From the NCBI RefSeq assembly GCF_032121415.1, contig NZ_CP135079.1:6510001-6574000 (forward strand): a DNA stretch of 64,000 nt. The letters are read 5' to 3'. The notes beneath the pieces were generated by a model. It did no database searches. It was not told the DNA's origin and saw only the letters and a program-made list of their open reading frames with translations. Origin of the DNA: Streptomyces parvus. GTDB lineage: Bacteria; Actinomycetota; Actinomycetes; Streptomycetales; Streptomycetaceae. A program made the position numbers and the translations under genes. Of the stretch, positions 43,124-51,956 are shown one piece after another (within the stretch, counting starts at the first letter, position 1; the number at the start of each line of letters is the position of its first letter).

Positions 43124-43645
43124 TCAGATGCTGAGCTGGAACTCCGCGCGGATCCGCTTGCCCACCGGCACCCGCTCGGCGGTGAGCCGGTCGCAGAGCG
43201 CCACGACGATCTCCATGCCGTGGCCGCCGAGGCGGGAGGGGTCGGGGGCGTACAGCACGGGCATCGCGGTGCTGCTGTCGTACACCGTGACGCTGATGCG
43301 CTCCGCGTTGCCCTCCAGTTCCAGCATGTAGGGCCCGTGGCTGTAGCGGTCGGCGTTGGTCACGAGTTCGCTGACGGCCAGCATCAGATCGCTGCGTGTG
43401 TGTTCCCCGATCGGGGCGAGGCACTCCACCGCGAGCCTCGTCAGGAAGCGGTCGGCGAGCGCACGCGCCAGCGCGATGCAGCCAGGCTCGCCGTCGAAGA
43501 CCTCGGCGCTGAGCAGTACCTCGGCGGAGGGCGGTACCTCGGCGGAAGCCGGCCCCTGACCCGGCTCTTCCGGTGGGGAGGTGACCTGTTCGTTCATGTG
43601 CTCCAGCCAGGGCGCCGCAGTGAGGTCGGAGACCTTTTCCGCCAT
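43124..43645 (-). CDS. RsbW/SpoIIAB-like ATP-binding protein (putative anti-sigma factor kinase)
   Basis: About 173 residues from ATG 43645; GTG 43672 and ATG 43597 are alternative in-frame starts. A GHKL ATPase domain is evident: LMLAVSELVTNADRYS (N box), YDSSTAMPVLY, and RLGGHGMEIVVALCDRL (G box). Such single-domain proteins bind and phosphorylate STAS antagonists and hold sigma factors inactive. The N-terminal region has three near-repeats of SAEV. It lies beside a response regulator/kinase operon and within 4 kb of a SigB/F-type sigma factor gene. Confidence 0.85.
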   Translation of the reverse strand: MAEKVSDLTAAPWLEHMNEQVTSPPEEPGQGPASAEVPPSAEVLLSAEVFDGEPGCIALARALADRFLTRLAVECLAPIGEHTRSDLMLAVSELVTNADRYSHGPYMLELEGNAERISVTVYDSSTAMPVLYAPDPSRLGGHGMEIVVALCDRLTAERVPVGKRIRAEFQLSI

Positions 43646-43693
43646 TCGTCTACCCGTGGCGAACGATCCCACTCCAGGAGATCCGGAACGATC

Positions 43694-44137
43694 CTACGCA
43701 CGTCCGGGCAGCCGCACCACGGTCACGAAGAACTCGTCGATCTGGCGGACCGCCGCGATGAACTGGTCGAGGTCCACCGGCTTCGTCACGTAGGCGTTGG
43801 CGTGCAGCTTGTAACTGCGCAGGATGTCCTCCTCGGCCGACGACGTGGTGAGCACGACCACGGGGATGAGGGAGAGCTCGGGGTCGCCCTTGATCTGTTC
43901 CAGCACCTGGCGGCCGTCGTACTTGGGCAGGTTCAGGTCCAGCAGCACCAGGTCGGGGCGGGGGGCGTCGGCGTACTCGCCACGCCGGTAGAGGAAGTCC
44001 AGCGCCTCCTGTCCGTCGCGCACGACGTGCAGGGTGTTGCGGATCTTGTTGTCCTCGAAGGCCTCACGGGTCATCAGCTCGTCGCCGGGGTCGTCCTCGA
44101 CGAGCAGGACCTCGATGGGCTGCACAGGGGTGTTCAC
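43694..44137 (-). CDS. Single-domain response regulator (Rcp1-like receiver)
   Basis: 147 residues, receiver domain only. Acidic pocket VEDDPGDE, phospho-acceptor Asp in LLDLNLP, T-T-S switch and the conserved Lys in TKPVDLDQF are present. The longer alpha4-beta5 region (YKLHANAYVTKP) is typical of receivers paired with phytochrome- or CHASE-type kinases. Its GTG overlaps the stop of the upstream kinase gene by 4 bases, so kinase and regulator are co-translated. With no output domain, it must act by protein interaction. Confidence 0.93.
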   Translation of the reverse strand: MNTPVQPIEVLLVEDDPGDELMTREAFEDNKIRNTLHVVRDGQEALDFLYRRGEYADAPRPDLVLLDLNLPKYDGRQVLEQIKGDPELSLIPVVVLTTSSAEEDILRSYKLHANAYVTKPVDLDQFIAAVRQIDEFFVTVVRLPGRA

Positions 44138-45765
44138 GAAGCGTCTCCCGACTGGCTGGTGAGCTGGGCGTGAGCGAGCAGCTCCGCCGTGGTGTGTGTG
44201 GGCGCCTCGGGCGCGAGGGGCAGGGTGAAGTGGATCCGGGTGCCTTCGCCCGGTTCGGGCTCCAGCCAGATCCGGCCACCGTGGAACTCGATGATCTTCC
44301 GGCAGAGTGCCAGACCGATGCCTGTGCCGTCGTACTCGTCGCGAGCGTGCAACCGCTGGAAGATGACGAACACCTTGTCCGCGAACTCGGGCGCGATCCC
44401 GATCCCGTTGTCGGACACGGTCAGGTGCCAGTTCTCGTCCTCGCGCACACAGTCGACGGTGATCCGGGGCGGGCGGCCGGGGTGGCGGAACTTCACCGCG
44501 TTGCCGACGAGGTTCTGCCAGACCATGGTGAGGGCGGTGGCGTCCCCCACGAGTGCGGGCAGCTCCTCCGGCCGCTCGACAACCGCCCCCGACTCCTCGA
44601 CCGCCGCGGCCAGATTGACCAGGGCGCGGTCGAGCGACCGCCCCAGATCGACGGGCTTCCAGCCCTCGTGGACCCGGCCCACCCGCGAGAACGTCAGCAG
44701 GTCGTTGATGAGCACCTGCATGCGCTTGGCGCCGTCCACGGCGAACGCGATGTACTGCTTGCCCCGGTCGTCCAGCTCCGTCCCGTACCGCTTCTCCAGG
44801 AGCTGGCAGAAGGAAGCGACCTTGCGCAGCGGCTCCTGGAGGTCGTGGGAGGCGACGTAGGCGAACTGCTCCAGCTCCGAGTTGGAGCGCCGCAGTTCCT
44901 GCGTCTGGTCGGCGAGGAGTTCCTCGCGCTTCTGGGTTTCGGCCAGCTCGGCGGAGAGCCGTTGGCGCATGTTCTCCACGGCTCCGGCCACGGCCTGCAC
45001 ATCGGACGGGCCCTTGATCTCGATCCGTTGGTCGAAGGTTCCTGAGCGGACTGCTTCGGAGGCGGCGCGGAGCCGGTTCAGCGGCACGCCCACCATCCTT
45101 CGGAGCAGCACGCTCAGCGCCACGATGGTGAGGACGAGAACGCCGAGCAGGATACCCACCACCCAGTCGCGGGTGGTCTGTGCGGCGTTCAGGTCGGCCC
45201 TCGCCCGGTCGCGGGCCTCGGCCAGACGCCCCTGCTGGGCGGTGTACGCGCGCCGCAGGTTGTCGAACTCCGTCTTGCTGCTCTGGAGTTGCGCGGTGGT
45301 GCCCGAACGGCTGGGGCCGCCCTCCCGGACCGCTGCGATCAACGGCTCGGCCTTGTCCCGGCGCCAGCGGTCGGCCGCGGTCTTGACGGCGTCCAGATCC
45401 TTCGCGAGCCGCTCGTCGTCACCGACCAGGCTCCGCGCCATGGCCAGCCGCTCCCGCTCGGCGCTCTTGCCCGACTCGTACGGCTCCAGGAAGGAACGGT
45501 CACCGGTCAGGGCGAACCCCCTGACCCCTGTCTCCTGGTCGAGCAGGGCGTTCTGGAGCTGGAACGAGACCGATCGCGCCGGCTGGATACGGTCCACCAG
45601 CTCATCGGTGCGATCCGACATCCGGGACAGCACCAGACCGCCGATCACCAGGCAGCCGCAGACGACCACGACGAAACCACCGAGTATCAGATGGACCCAG
45701 GACTGCACCGACAGCCGGGAGGCGATGTCCTTCGCCGGTATGTCCTTCGCGCTGTCAGTGCTCAT
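44134..45765 (-). CDS. Membrane histidine kinase with CHASE3 and HAMP domains
   Basis: 543 residues. First helix (LILGGFVVVVCGCLVIGGLVL), a CHASE3 extracellular domain (QLQNALLDQETGVRGFALTGD), second helix, HAMP, a coiled coil, then HisKA with the phospho-His in VASHDLQEPLRKV and HATPase with NLVGNAVKFRHPG, VSDNGIGI and GTGIGLALCRKII. It should phosphorylate the receiver encoded next. Start ATG 45765 overlaps the end of the upstream REC-PP2C gene by 11 bases, forming a three-gene operon. The signal is unknown. Confidence 0.94.
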   Translation of the reverse strand: MSTDSAKDIPAKDIASRLSVQSWVHLILGGFVVVVCGCLVIGGLVLSRMSDRTDELVDRIQPARSVSFQLQNALLDQETGVRGFALTGDRSFLEPYESGKSAERERLAMARSLVGDDERLAKDLDAVKTAADRWRRDKAEPLIAAVREGGPSRSGTTAQLQSSKTEFDNLRRAYTAQQGRLAEARDRARADLNAAQTTRDWVVGILLGVLVLTIVALSVLLRRMVGVPLNRLRAASEAVRSGTFDQRIEIKGPSDVQAVAGAVENMRQRLSAELAETQKREELLADQTQELRRSNSELEQFAYVASHDLQEPLRKVASFCQLLEKRYGTELDDRGKQYIAFAVDGAKRMQVLINDLLTFSRVGRVHEGWKPVDLGRSLDRALVNLAAAVEESGAVVERPEELPALVGDATALTMVWQNLVGNAVKFRHPGRPPRITVDCVREDENWHLTVSDNGIGIAPEFADKVFVIFQRLHARDEYDGTGIGLALCRKIIEFHGGRIWLEPEPGEGTRIHFTLPLAPEAPTHTTAELLAHAQLTSQSGDAS

Positions 45766-47026
45766 CGTCTTCCGTTCTCCAACCCAGGTGCAGTACGGCC
45801 ACATCGTCCGCGAGCCCGCCGTACGGCGCGGCCCCCTCGGCGGCTCCCGCCACCAGGGCGTCGACGAACGCGGAGGCCGGCAGATGTCCGTTGGCCTCCG
45901 CCATCGCCAGCAGCCCTTCCTCGCCCAGTCTGCTGTCCGGTCCGTCGCGCCCTTCGAAGAGCCCGTCGGTGAAGAGCACCAGACCCGCGCCGGGTGACAG
46001 CGGGACGGCCACGGTCGGCCATCGTCCCATTCCCGGCAGCAGCCCGAGCGCCATACCGCCCTCGGGCTCCACCCACCTCACATCGGTGCCCTGGCGCAGC
46101 AGCAGACCGGGGTGACCGGCCCGCAGGATCTGGACGCTTCCCTGGTCGGGCGAGAAGACCAGGGACGTGACCGTGGCGAACACGTGCGTGTCCGAGCGCT
46201 CGGCGACCAGGATCTCCTCCAGCAGAGCCGTCTGCTCGACCTGGGAGGTGCCGCACAGCACGGCGGTACGCCAGGCCACCCGGAGGCACACGCCGAGCGC
46301 GGCCTCGGCCGCGCCGTGCCCGGAGACATCGCCGATCACCGCGTGCACCGTGCCGTCCGCGGTCTGCACGACATCGTAGAAGTCACCGCTCAGCAGGCCG
46401 TGGACCCGCCCCGGCTCGTAGCGGGCGCGGGCGCGGAACCGGTCGTCCCGCAGCAGGGGCACGGGCAGGAGTCCGCGCTCCAGGCGGGCGTTCTCCTGGG
46501 CCATCAGCTGGTTGGCGCGCAGAGCCGCGGCGGCCCGTTCCACTTCCTTGCGCTGCAGGGCGTAGCGGATCGCGCGCGAGAGGATTTCCGGGCCGAGGCG
46601 GCCCTTGACCAGGTAGTCCTGGGCGCCTCCGGCGACCGCGCGGAGTCCGGTGCCCGAATCCTCCAGACCGGTGAGGACGACGATCGCTGCCTCGCCGTCG
46701 GTGTCCAGAATCTGGCGTACGGCGTCCAGGCCGTGGACATCGGGGAGGTGCAGATCCAGGAGCACGCACACCGGTGCGGCGGATGCCCGCAGAAACGTAC
46801 GGGCTTCGCCCAGCGTCTTGCACCACGTGAGGGCTGACTCCAGCTCGCTGTCGGCGAGCATCTCCTCGACGAGGAGCGCGTCGCCCGCGTCGTCCTCCAC
46901 CAGGAGGATCGTCGCGTCGAGGTTCCACAGCGGCGACTCGGGGCGGTGCGGGATGCCGACTTGTTGCGTGGGAATGCCGGTGGTGCCCACAGGACTCGGC
47001 GACGTGCCCACGGGTGACTCGGTCAA
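45755..47026 (-). CDS. Receiver-PP2C (RsbU/SpoIIE-like) response regulator phosphatase
   Basis: 423 residues from TTG 47026 with GAGGGTGAGGG upstream; further upstream codons look non-coding. The receiver domain has LLVEDDAGDA, phospho-Asp in LLDLHLP and the Lys of YLVKG. A coiled linker leads to a PP2C domain with SGDFYDVV, VIGDVSGHG and LFTDGLFEGRDG and final DDVAVLHL, all metal-binding Asp residues kept. Phosphorylation probably controls the phosphatase, which would act on a STAS antagonist. First gene of the operon with the CHASE3 kinase and the receiver. The N-terminal tail contains two SPVGT units. Confidence 0.92.
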   Translation of the reverse strand: MTESPVGTSPSPVGTTGIPTQQVGIPHRPESPLWNLDATILLVEDDAGDALLVEEMLADSELESALTWCKTLGEARTFLRASAAPVCVLLDLHLPDVHGLDAVRQILDTDGEAAIVVLTGLEDSGTGLRAVAGGAQDYLVKGRLGPEILSRAIRYALQRKEVERAAAALRANQLMAQENARLERGLLPVPLLRDDRFRARARYEPGRVHGLLSGDFYDVVQTADGTVHAVIGDVSGHGAAEAALGVCLRVAWRTAVLCGTSQVEQTALLEEILVAERSDTHVFATVTSLVFSPDQGSVQILRAGHPGLLLRQGTDVRWVEPEGGMALGLLPGMGRWPTVAVPLSPGAGLVLFTDGLFEGRDGPDSRLGEEGLLAMAEANGHLPASAFVDALVAGAAEGAAPYGGLADDVAVLHLGWRTEDDEH

Positions 47027-47131
47027 GCCCTCACCCTCTCGTGCGACGGCACGGTTGGTCCGGCCTGGTCCTCGGAAAGCATATGCGAGCGATGAGGTCG
47101 GCTCGGAACGGGGTGGATGAGCGCACGGCAC

Positions 47132-47163
47132 GAAGCCGCCCGCCCGGAGGGGCGGACGGCTTC
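47132..47163 (-). terminator. Hairpin between the REC-PP2C start and the sigma factor gene end
   Basis: GAAGCCGCCCGCCC pairs with GGGCGGACGGCTTC with one mismatch and a 4-base loop, 36 bases beyond the sigma factor stop. It separates the sigma gene from the signalling operon downstream. Confidence 0.6.
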
Positions 47164-47198
47164 GAGTTCGGGACGGGGCCCGAAGGGTTCGCGGGGTC

Positions 47199-48092
47199 TC
47201 ACGCCTCGACGCTCATACCCTTGCGCAACTGCTGGACGATCCGGCTGAGCAGCCGCGACACATGCATCTGGGACACGCCCAGCTCCGCGCCGATCTGCGC
47301 CTGCGTCATCTCCGCCCCGAACCGCATCTGCACGATCCGGCGCTCCCGGTCGTCGAGCTGCTCCAGCAGCGGGGCCAGGGTGTGCAGGTTCTCGACGGTC
47401 TCCATACCCGGATCCGGCTCGCCGAGGACATCGGCGTACGCCCGCTGCTCCTGGCCCGAGTCGCTCTCCGCGGACGGGGTGTCGAGCGAACCGGCCGAGT
47501 AGCCGTTGGCGGCCACGAGCCCCTCGATGATCTCCTCCTCGGGGAGGTCGAGGTGGGCGGCCAGCTCCTTGACGGTGGGGTCGCGGTCGAGCCGGGCGGA
47601 GAGCTGCTCCTTCGCCTTGGCCAGGTCCACGCGCAGCTCCTGGAGACGCCGCGGCACATGCACCGACCAGGTGGTGTCGCGGAAGAACCGCTTGATCTCC
47701 CCGACGATGTAGGGAACGGCGAAGGTGGCGAACTCGACCTCGCGGGACAGGTCGAACCGGTCGATCGCCTTGATCAGGCCGATCGTGCCGACCTGGATGA
47801 TGTCCTCGGTGTCGTCGCCGCCGCGGTTGCGGAACCGGGACGCGGCGAAGCGCACCAGCGAGAGGTTCATCTCGATGAGGGTGTTGCGCGCGTACTGGTG
47901 CTCGTGCGTGCCCTCCTCCAGGACCTGGAGCCGGTCGAAGAAGATCTTCGACAGGGCCCGTGCGTCCTGGGGGGCGATCTTTCCGGCGTCCTCGACCCAG
48001 GGCAGCTCGCCGGAGACGTCCGCCGTCCGCACGCCGGTGCGGTCGTCGCTCAGCGGCGTCGTCCCGGTCACTCGTGCTGACATCGCCGTCAT
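47199..48092 (-). CDS. SigB/SigF-family RNA polymerase sigma factor
   Basis: 297 residues from ATG 48092 with GGGAGG upstream; longer in-frame readings have weaker sites. Regions 2 (NTLIEMNLSLVRFAASRFRNRGGDDTEDIIQVGTIGLIKAIDRFD), 3 (VPRRLQELRVDLAKAKEQL) and 4 (LDDRERRIVQMRFGAEMTQAQIGAELGVSQMHVSRLLSRI) are all present, as in the general-stress and sporulation sigma factors of streptomycetes. These are normally held by an RsbW-like kinase and released by a STAS antagonist; both kinds of protein are encoded within 8 kb. Confidence 0.95.
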   Translation of the reverse strand: MTAMSARVTGTTPLSDDRTGVRTADVSGELPWVEDAGKIAPQDARALSKIFFDRLQVLEEGTHEHQYARNTLIEMNLSLVRFAASRFRNRGGDDTEDIIQVGTIGLIKAIDRFDLSREVEFATFAVPYIVGEIKRFFRDTTWSVHVPRRLQELRVDLAKAKEQLSARLDRDPTVKELAAHLDLPEEEIIEGLVAANGYSAGSLDTPSAESDSGQEQRAYADVLGEPDPGMETVENLHTLAPLLEQLDDRERRIVQMRFGAEMTQAQIGAELGVSQMHVSRLLSRIVQQLRKGMSVEA

Positions 48093-48343
48093 GGTGTCAC
48101 CCTCCCTGCTGCCCAATGTGTCGGACGGTCGTCTGCCCGGTCCCCGCGAAGTCATGCGTGTCATCTTCCGCTTTTCTTCGACTTTTCTCCGGTGACCTCT
48201 CCGGCCGCCCTCACCGGGGTCGTCCGCCGGGCCCTCGCACACCGCTCGAACGGAGCAGTGGCCCGCGCATGGCAAACTTGAGCGGGGTGTTTCGGCCTGC
48301 GGTGATCCACGACCCGCGGCGAGAAGATGACAGAGGAACGGCA

Positions 48344-49828
48344 ATGACGGTGACAGAGGACAGCCCGGAGTTCGCTCCCGGAATCGAGGATTTCGGTCCC
48401 GGAATCGACCCGGAGCGGCTGGCCGTCTGCCTGAGCGTGCTCGACGAGCTCGACAGGATCGAGGTGGACCACCCGGACGCCATCCTCGTCCGCCGCGCCA
48501 CCGCCGGGATCTACCGCACCGTGAAGCAGCGCCGCCGCCAGGAGCGCCGTGCCGCGAAGACCGCCCACGACCGGGCCGTCACCGAGGCCACGGCGACCGG
48601 CTCGGCCGAGCGCATCGACGACGAGACGCAGGGCGTGCTGCCCTCCTCCTCCGCCCAGGCCGAGATCGCGGGCATCCTCCAGCGGCCCAGGTCCTGCTAC
48701 ATCTGCAAGACGCGTTACGTCGAGGTCGACGCGTTCTACCACCAGCTCTGCCAGCCCTGCGCCAAGGAGAACCGCGCCCGCCGCGACGCCCGTACCGACC
48801 TGACCGGACGCCGGGCGCTGCTCACCGGCGGCCGGGCGAAGATCGGCATGTACATCGCGCTGCGGCTGCTGCGCGACGGAGCGCACACCACCATCACCAC
48901 CCGCTTCCCCAACGACGCGATCCGCCGCTTCAAGGCGATGGAGGACAGCGACGAGTGGATCCACCGGCTGAAGATCGTCGGCATCGACCTCCGCGACCCC
49001 GCCCAGGTCGTCGCGCTGGCCGACTCCGTCGCCGCCGAGGGGCCGCTGGACATCCTGATCAACAACGCCGCCCAGACCGTGCGCCGCTCCCCGGGGGCCT
49101 ACAGCGAACTGGTCGTCGCGGAGTCGGCGCCGCTGCCCGCGGGCGAGCTGCCCGCCGCCGAGGTCATCGGCACCTTCAACAGCGGTTCGGTCGACCGGGT
49201 CGCCGCCCTGCCCAGCGCCCGCAAGGAGGGACTGAGCGCCCAGGAGGTCACCGACCTCGCCCTGGTCACCGGCTCCGCATCGCCGGCCCGGATCGCCGCG
49301 GGCACCGCGATCGACGCGGGTGGCCTCGTCCCCGACCTGCACGACACCAACAGCTGGATCCAGACGGTCGACGAGGTCGAGCCGATCGAGCTCCTGGAAG
49401 TCCAGCTCTGCAACTCCACCGCGCCGTTCATCCTGATCAGCCGGTTGCGCCCGGCGATGGCGGCGACCTCCGCGAAGCACGCGTACGTCGTCAACGTCTC
49501 GGCGATGGAGGGCGTCTTCAGCCGTGGCTACAAGGGCGCGGGCCACCCGCACACCAACATGGCCAAGGCGGCGCTCAACATGCTGACGCGCACCAGCGCC
49601 CAGGAGATGTTCGAGAAGGACGGCATCCTGATGACGGCCGTGGACACCGGCTGGATCACCGACGAGCGCCCGCACCCGGACAAGATGCGCCTCGCCGAGG
49701 AGGGCTTCCACGCCCCCCTCGACCTGGTCGACGGGGCGGCCCGGGTCTACGACCCGATCGTGCGCGGTGAGGGCGGCGAGGCCCTCTACGGCTGCTTCCT
49801 CAAGGACTACGCCCCGGCGAACTGGTAA
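48344..49828 (+). CDS. SDR-like oxidoreductase with N-terminal zinc ribbon and non-canonical active site
   Basis: 494 residues, ATG with AGGAA upstream. Residues 1-110 are helical and charged. A CYIC...CQPC zinc-ribbon-like pair lies near 117-140. The Rossmann domain begins LLTGGRAKIGMYIALRLL, with LINNAAQTVRRS and NVSAMEG in their normal places. At the YxxxK position the sequence reads T-N-M-A-K, so the catalytic Tyr appears replaced by Thr. A long insertion separates the NNAA block from the rest. Similar proteins occur in many actinobacteria without known function. Divergent from the sigma factor gene across 251 bases. Confidence 0.85.
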   Translation: MTVTEDSPEFAPGIEDFGPGIDPERLAVCLSVLDELDRIEVDHPDAILVRRATAGIYRTVKQRRRQERRAAKTAHDRAVTEATATGSAERIDDETQGVLPSSSAQAEIAGILQRPRSCYICKTRYVEVDAFYHQLCQPCAKENRARRDARTDLTGRRALLTGGRAKIGMYIALRLLRDGAHTTITTRFPNDAIRRFKAMEDSDEWIHRLKIVGIDLRDPAQVVALADSVAAEGPLDILINNAAQTVRRSPGAYSELVVAESAPLPAGELPAAEVIGTFNSGSVDRVAALPSARKEGLSAQEVTDLALVTGSASPARIAAGTAIDAGGLVPDLHDTNSWIQTVDEVEPIELLEVQLCNSTAPFILISRLRPAMAATSAKHAYVVNVSAMEGVFSRGYKGAGHPHTNMAKAALNMLTRTSAQEMFEKDGILMTAVDTGWITDERPHPDKMRLAEEGFHAPLDLVDGAARVYDPIVRGEGGEALYGCFLKDYAPANW

Positions 49829-50185
49829 TCCGAACAGCCCAACCGGCCCGACGGTCTCCGCGCGGCGGCCGCGCACCCGGCCCAGGATGATTCCTGGGCC
49901 GGGTTTTCGCTTATCCGGTGGCTGAAAGTGACCTACCGCACACGTTCTATCGAGCGCGCGGGCGCTCATTTGGTTACGCTGGTGCGAACGGACGCCATCG
50001 AGGGGCCCACGAAGGTTCCTCGACCGTCCTGGGACACGGTCGGAAACCCGGCCGCTGTCCCGCCCCGAACCGGCGCCACCGCGACCGAACAACACCATCC
50101 CTGCCCCGCTCGGGGCGGTCGTGCTCCGGCATCGGTGCCGGAGCGTCGGCGACGCCCTGGGTGACGCGACACAGAGGAGTGCGCG
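49829..50185 (+). other. 357-base gap with terminator, possible promoter and structured leader
   Basis: The stretch holds the terminator at 49875-49904, TACGCT at 49975-49980 as a possible -10 element, and two small hairpins, CCCCG-CT-CGGGG (50104-50115) and CTCCGGCA-TCGG-TGCCGGAG (50124-50143), shortly before the 58-codon gene. No coding sequence is recognisable. Confidence 0.45.
49875..49904 (+). terminator. Intrinsic terminator after the zinc-ribbon SDR gene
   Basis: Perfect 13-bp stem ACCCGGCCCAGGA / TCCTGGGCCGGGT with TGAT loop, followed by a T-run. It begins 47 bases after the stop. Confidence 0.9.
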
Positions 50186-50362
50186 GTGACGACACCGGAA
50201 CTGACCGAACGCGAAATGCGCCCCGCCGAACGGGCCCAGGGGCGGCCCGGCCGCCCCGAGAAGCTGCGGAACATCGAGGTCTGGGCCAGATCCGCCCCCA
50301 TCCGGCTCGCCGGATACGAGGACGACCTCGCCGAGCCGCACATCCTGCCCGGCATCGACTGA
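50186..50362 (+). CDS. 58-residue protein of unknown function
   Basis: GTG with a strong AGAGGAG site 7 bases upstream and a clean stop. The product starts MTTPELTEREMRPAER, continues with a Gly/Pro/Arg-rich QGRPGRPEKLR, then IEVWARSAPIRLAGYEDD and ends AEPHILPGID. It has no membrane segment or signal peptide. G/C at third positions supports coding. A charged N-terminal part followed by a short, distinct acidic C-terminal part could fit a modified-peptide precursor, but no maturation enzyme is recognisable nearby and the idea is only a possibility. Confidence 0.65.
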   Translation: MTTPELTEREMRPAERAQGRPGRPEKLRNIEVWARSAPIRLAGYEDDLAEPHILPGID

Positions 50363-50412
50363 GGAGCCGGGCGACGGTCGGCGGCGTCGACTCAGCCGCA
50401 TCGGCCGTCTGA

Positions 50413-51867
50413 TCAGCGCGTCCCGCGGCCTGTCTCCCCGCCCTTCCGCTCCGGCGGCAGCGGCCGGGAGACGGGCCGCAGGAATTCCCGGACGTAGGTG
50501 CGGTGCCACCAGCAGCCGGTGGCCCGCAGCTCCCGGAGCCCGGTGAAGCGGTAACGGAACACCCGGGCGCGCACCTGGCGGGGCGGCCCGTCGGGGAACG
50601 GATTGTGGCCGAGCAGCCGGAGTGTGTCCCGGTCGCCCTCCAGCAGCCGGTCGACGAAGGGCCCGAACCAGGAGCGGGCGTACGCGGGGGAGAGTGCCGC
50701 GAACCACATCATCCAGTCGAGCCGCAGGTGGTACGGGGCGAACAGGCGCGGCAGCCTGCGCGGATCTCCCGGCTTGCCGCGGAAGCCGTACTCCCGCCAC
50801 TCGGCGCCCTCGTGCGCCACCGGATCGGCGCTGCCCTCCACCACGACCTCCAGCCGCACCCGGCTGATCGAACCGAACGCGCCATAGGTGTTGACCAGGT
50901 GCAAGGGATCGTAGGACCGGTTCATCGCCTGCCGTCGCGAGACCAGATTGCGCGCCGGGCGGTAGCTGAGCACCAGCACCAGGGCGGTCACGGCGATGAC
51001 GACAACCTCGTACCACAGGGGCGGCGCGATCTGGTCCGGCGGCGGTCCGGCCACGGGGGTCCAGTCGATCACGGAGAGCGCCAGCGTGATCGTGAGCCAG
51101 TTCAGCCAGGCGAAGTTGCCCGACAGGACCAGCCAGAGCTGGGTGAGGACCATCAGCCCGGCCGCCGCGCCCGCCACCGGCTGAGGGGTGAACAGAAGGA
51201 AGGGCACCAGCAGCTGGGTGACATGGTTGGCAGCCGCCTCCACCCGGTGCACGGGCCGGGGCAGCCCGTGGAAGAACCAGCTCAGCGGCCCCGGCATCGG
51301 CTGGGTCTCGTGGTGGAAGTCCAGGCAGGTCAGCTCCCGCCAGCACGCGTCGCCCCGCATCTTGATCAGCCCCGCGCCGAACTCGACCCGGAACAGCAGC
51401 CACCGCAGCAGCCACAGCACCAGGACCGGCGCTGCGGTGTCCCCGGTGCCGAGGAAGACCGCCAGGAACCCCGTCTCCAGCAGCAGCGACTCCCAGCCGA
51501 ACCCGTACCAGACCTGTCCCACCTGGACGATCGACAGGTACAGCACCCACGGCAGCGCCCAGAGCAGCATCCCGCCCCACAGGGGCAGCAGACCGTCGAG
51601 ACCGGCGAGCAGCGCCACCGAGACGGCGCAGCCGCTCCAGGCGACGGCGGCGAAGAAGCGGTCCGAGTAGTGCAGCCGGAAGAGTCCCGGAGCCGCTCGC
51701 CACGGGGTGCGCCGCAGTAGTTCGGGGACGGGCAGCATGCCGCGCTCGCCGATCAGCGCCCGGAACTGGAGGGCGGCGGAGAGGAAGGCGGCCAGATAGA
51801 CCACGGCCAGGGCCCGCTGGAAGACCAGCCGGCTCAGCCAGTAGCCGTCCGCGGTGAACCATTCCAT
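50413..51867 (-). CDS. Lipase maturation factor (LMF) family membrane protein
   Basis: 484 residues with about seven transmembrane helices. WYGFGWESLLLETGFLAVFL, FRVEFGAGLIKMRGD and ELTCLDFHHETQPMPGPLSWFFH are hallmark segments of the LMF1/LMF2-like family, and the soluble C-terminal region has YEFxxKP-like WREYGFRGKPGDP. In animals LMF1 helps lipases fold; the bacterial role is unknown. The ATG lies shortly after GATACT and may be leaderless. Same strand as, but 89 bases beyond, the YndJ-DUF1990 operon, with which it commonly clusters. Confidence 0.88.
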   Translation of the reverse strand: MEWFTADGYWLSRLVFQRALAVVYLAAFLSAALQFRALIGERGMLPVPELLRRTPWRAAPGLFRLHYSDRFFAAVAWSGCAVSVALLAGLDGLLPLWGGMLLWALPWVLYLSIVQVGQVWYGFGWESLLLETGFLAVFLGTGDTAAPVLVLWLLRWLLFRVEFGAGLIKMRGDACWRELTCLDFHHETQPMPGPLSWFFHGLPRPVHRVEAAANHVTQLLVPFLLFTPQPVAGAAAGLMVLTQLWLVLSGNFAWLNWLTITLALSVIDWTPVAGPPPDQIAPPLWYEVVVIAVTALVLVLSYRPARNLVSRRQAMNRSYDPLHLVNTYGAFGSISRVRLEVVVEGSADPVAHEGAEWREYGFRGKPGDPRRLPRLFAPYHLRLDWMMWFAALSPAYARSWFGPFVDRLLEGDRDTLRLLGHNPFPDGPPRQVRARVFRYRFTGLRELRATGCWWHRTYVREFLRPVSRPLPPERKGGETGRGTR

Positions 51868-51956
51868 CCCTGCCAGTATCGGCCGACCGGCGGCCCGGGG
51901 CTCCTCGCCGGTCGGAGCCGGCCCGTCCCGGGGTGCCCGCTCGCGGTCCGGGCCCC

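Noticed and set aside
48161..51862. 1233-codon minus-strand open frame
   Set aside because: It runs across the zinc-ribbon SDR, a terminator and the LMF gene in the wrong frame; the product is low-complexity and the real genes are clear.
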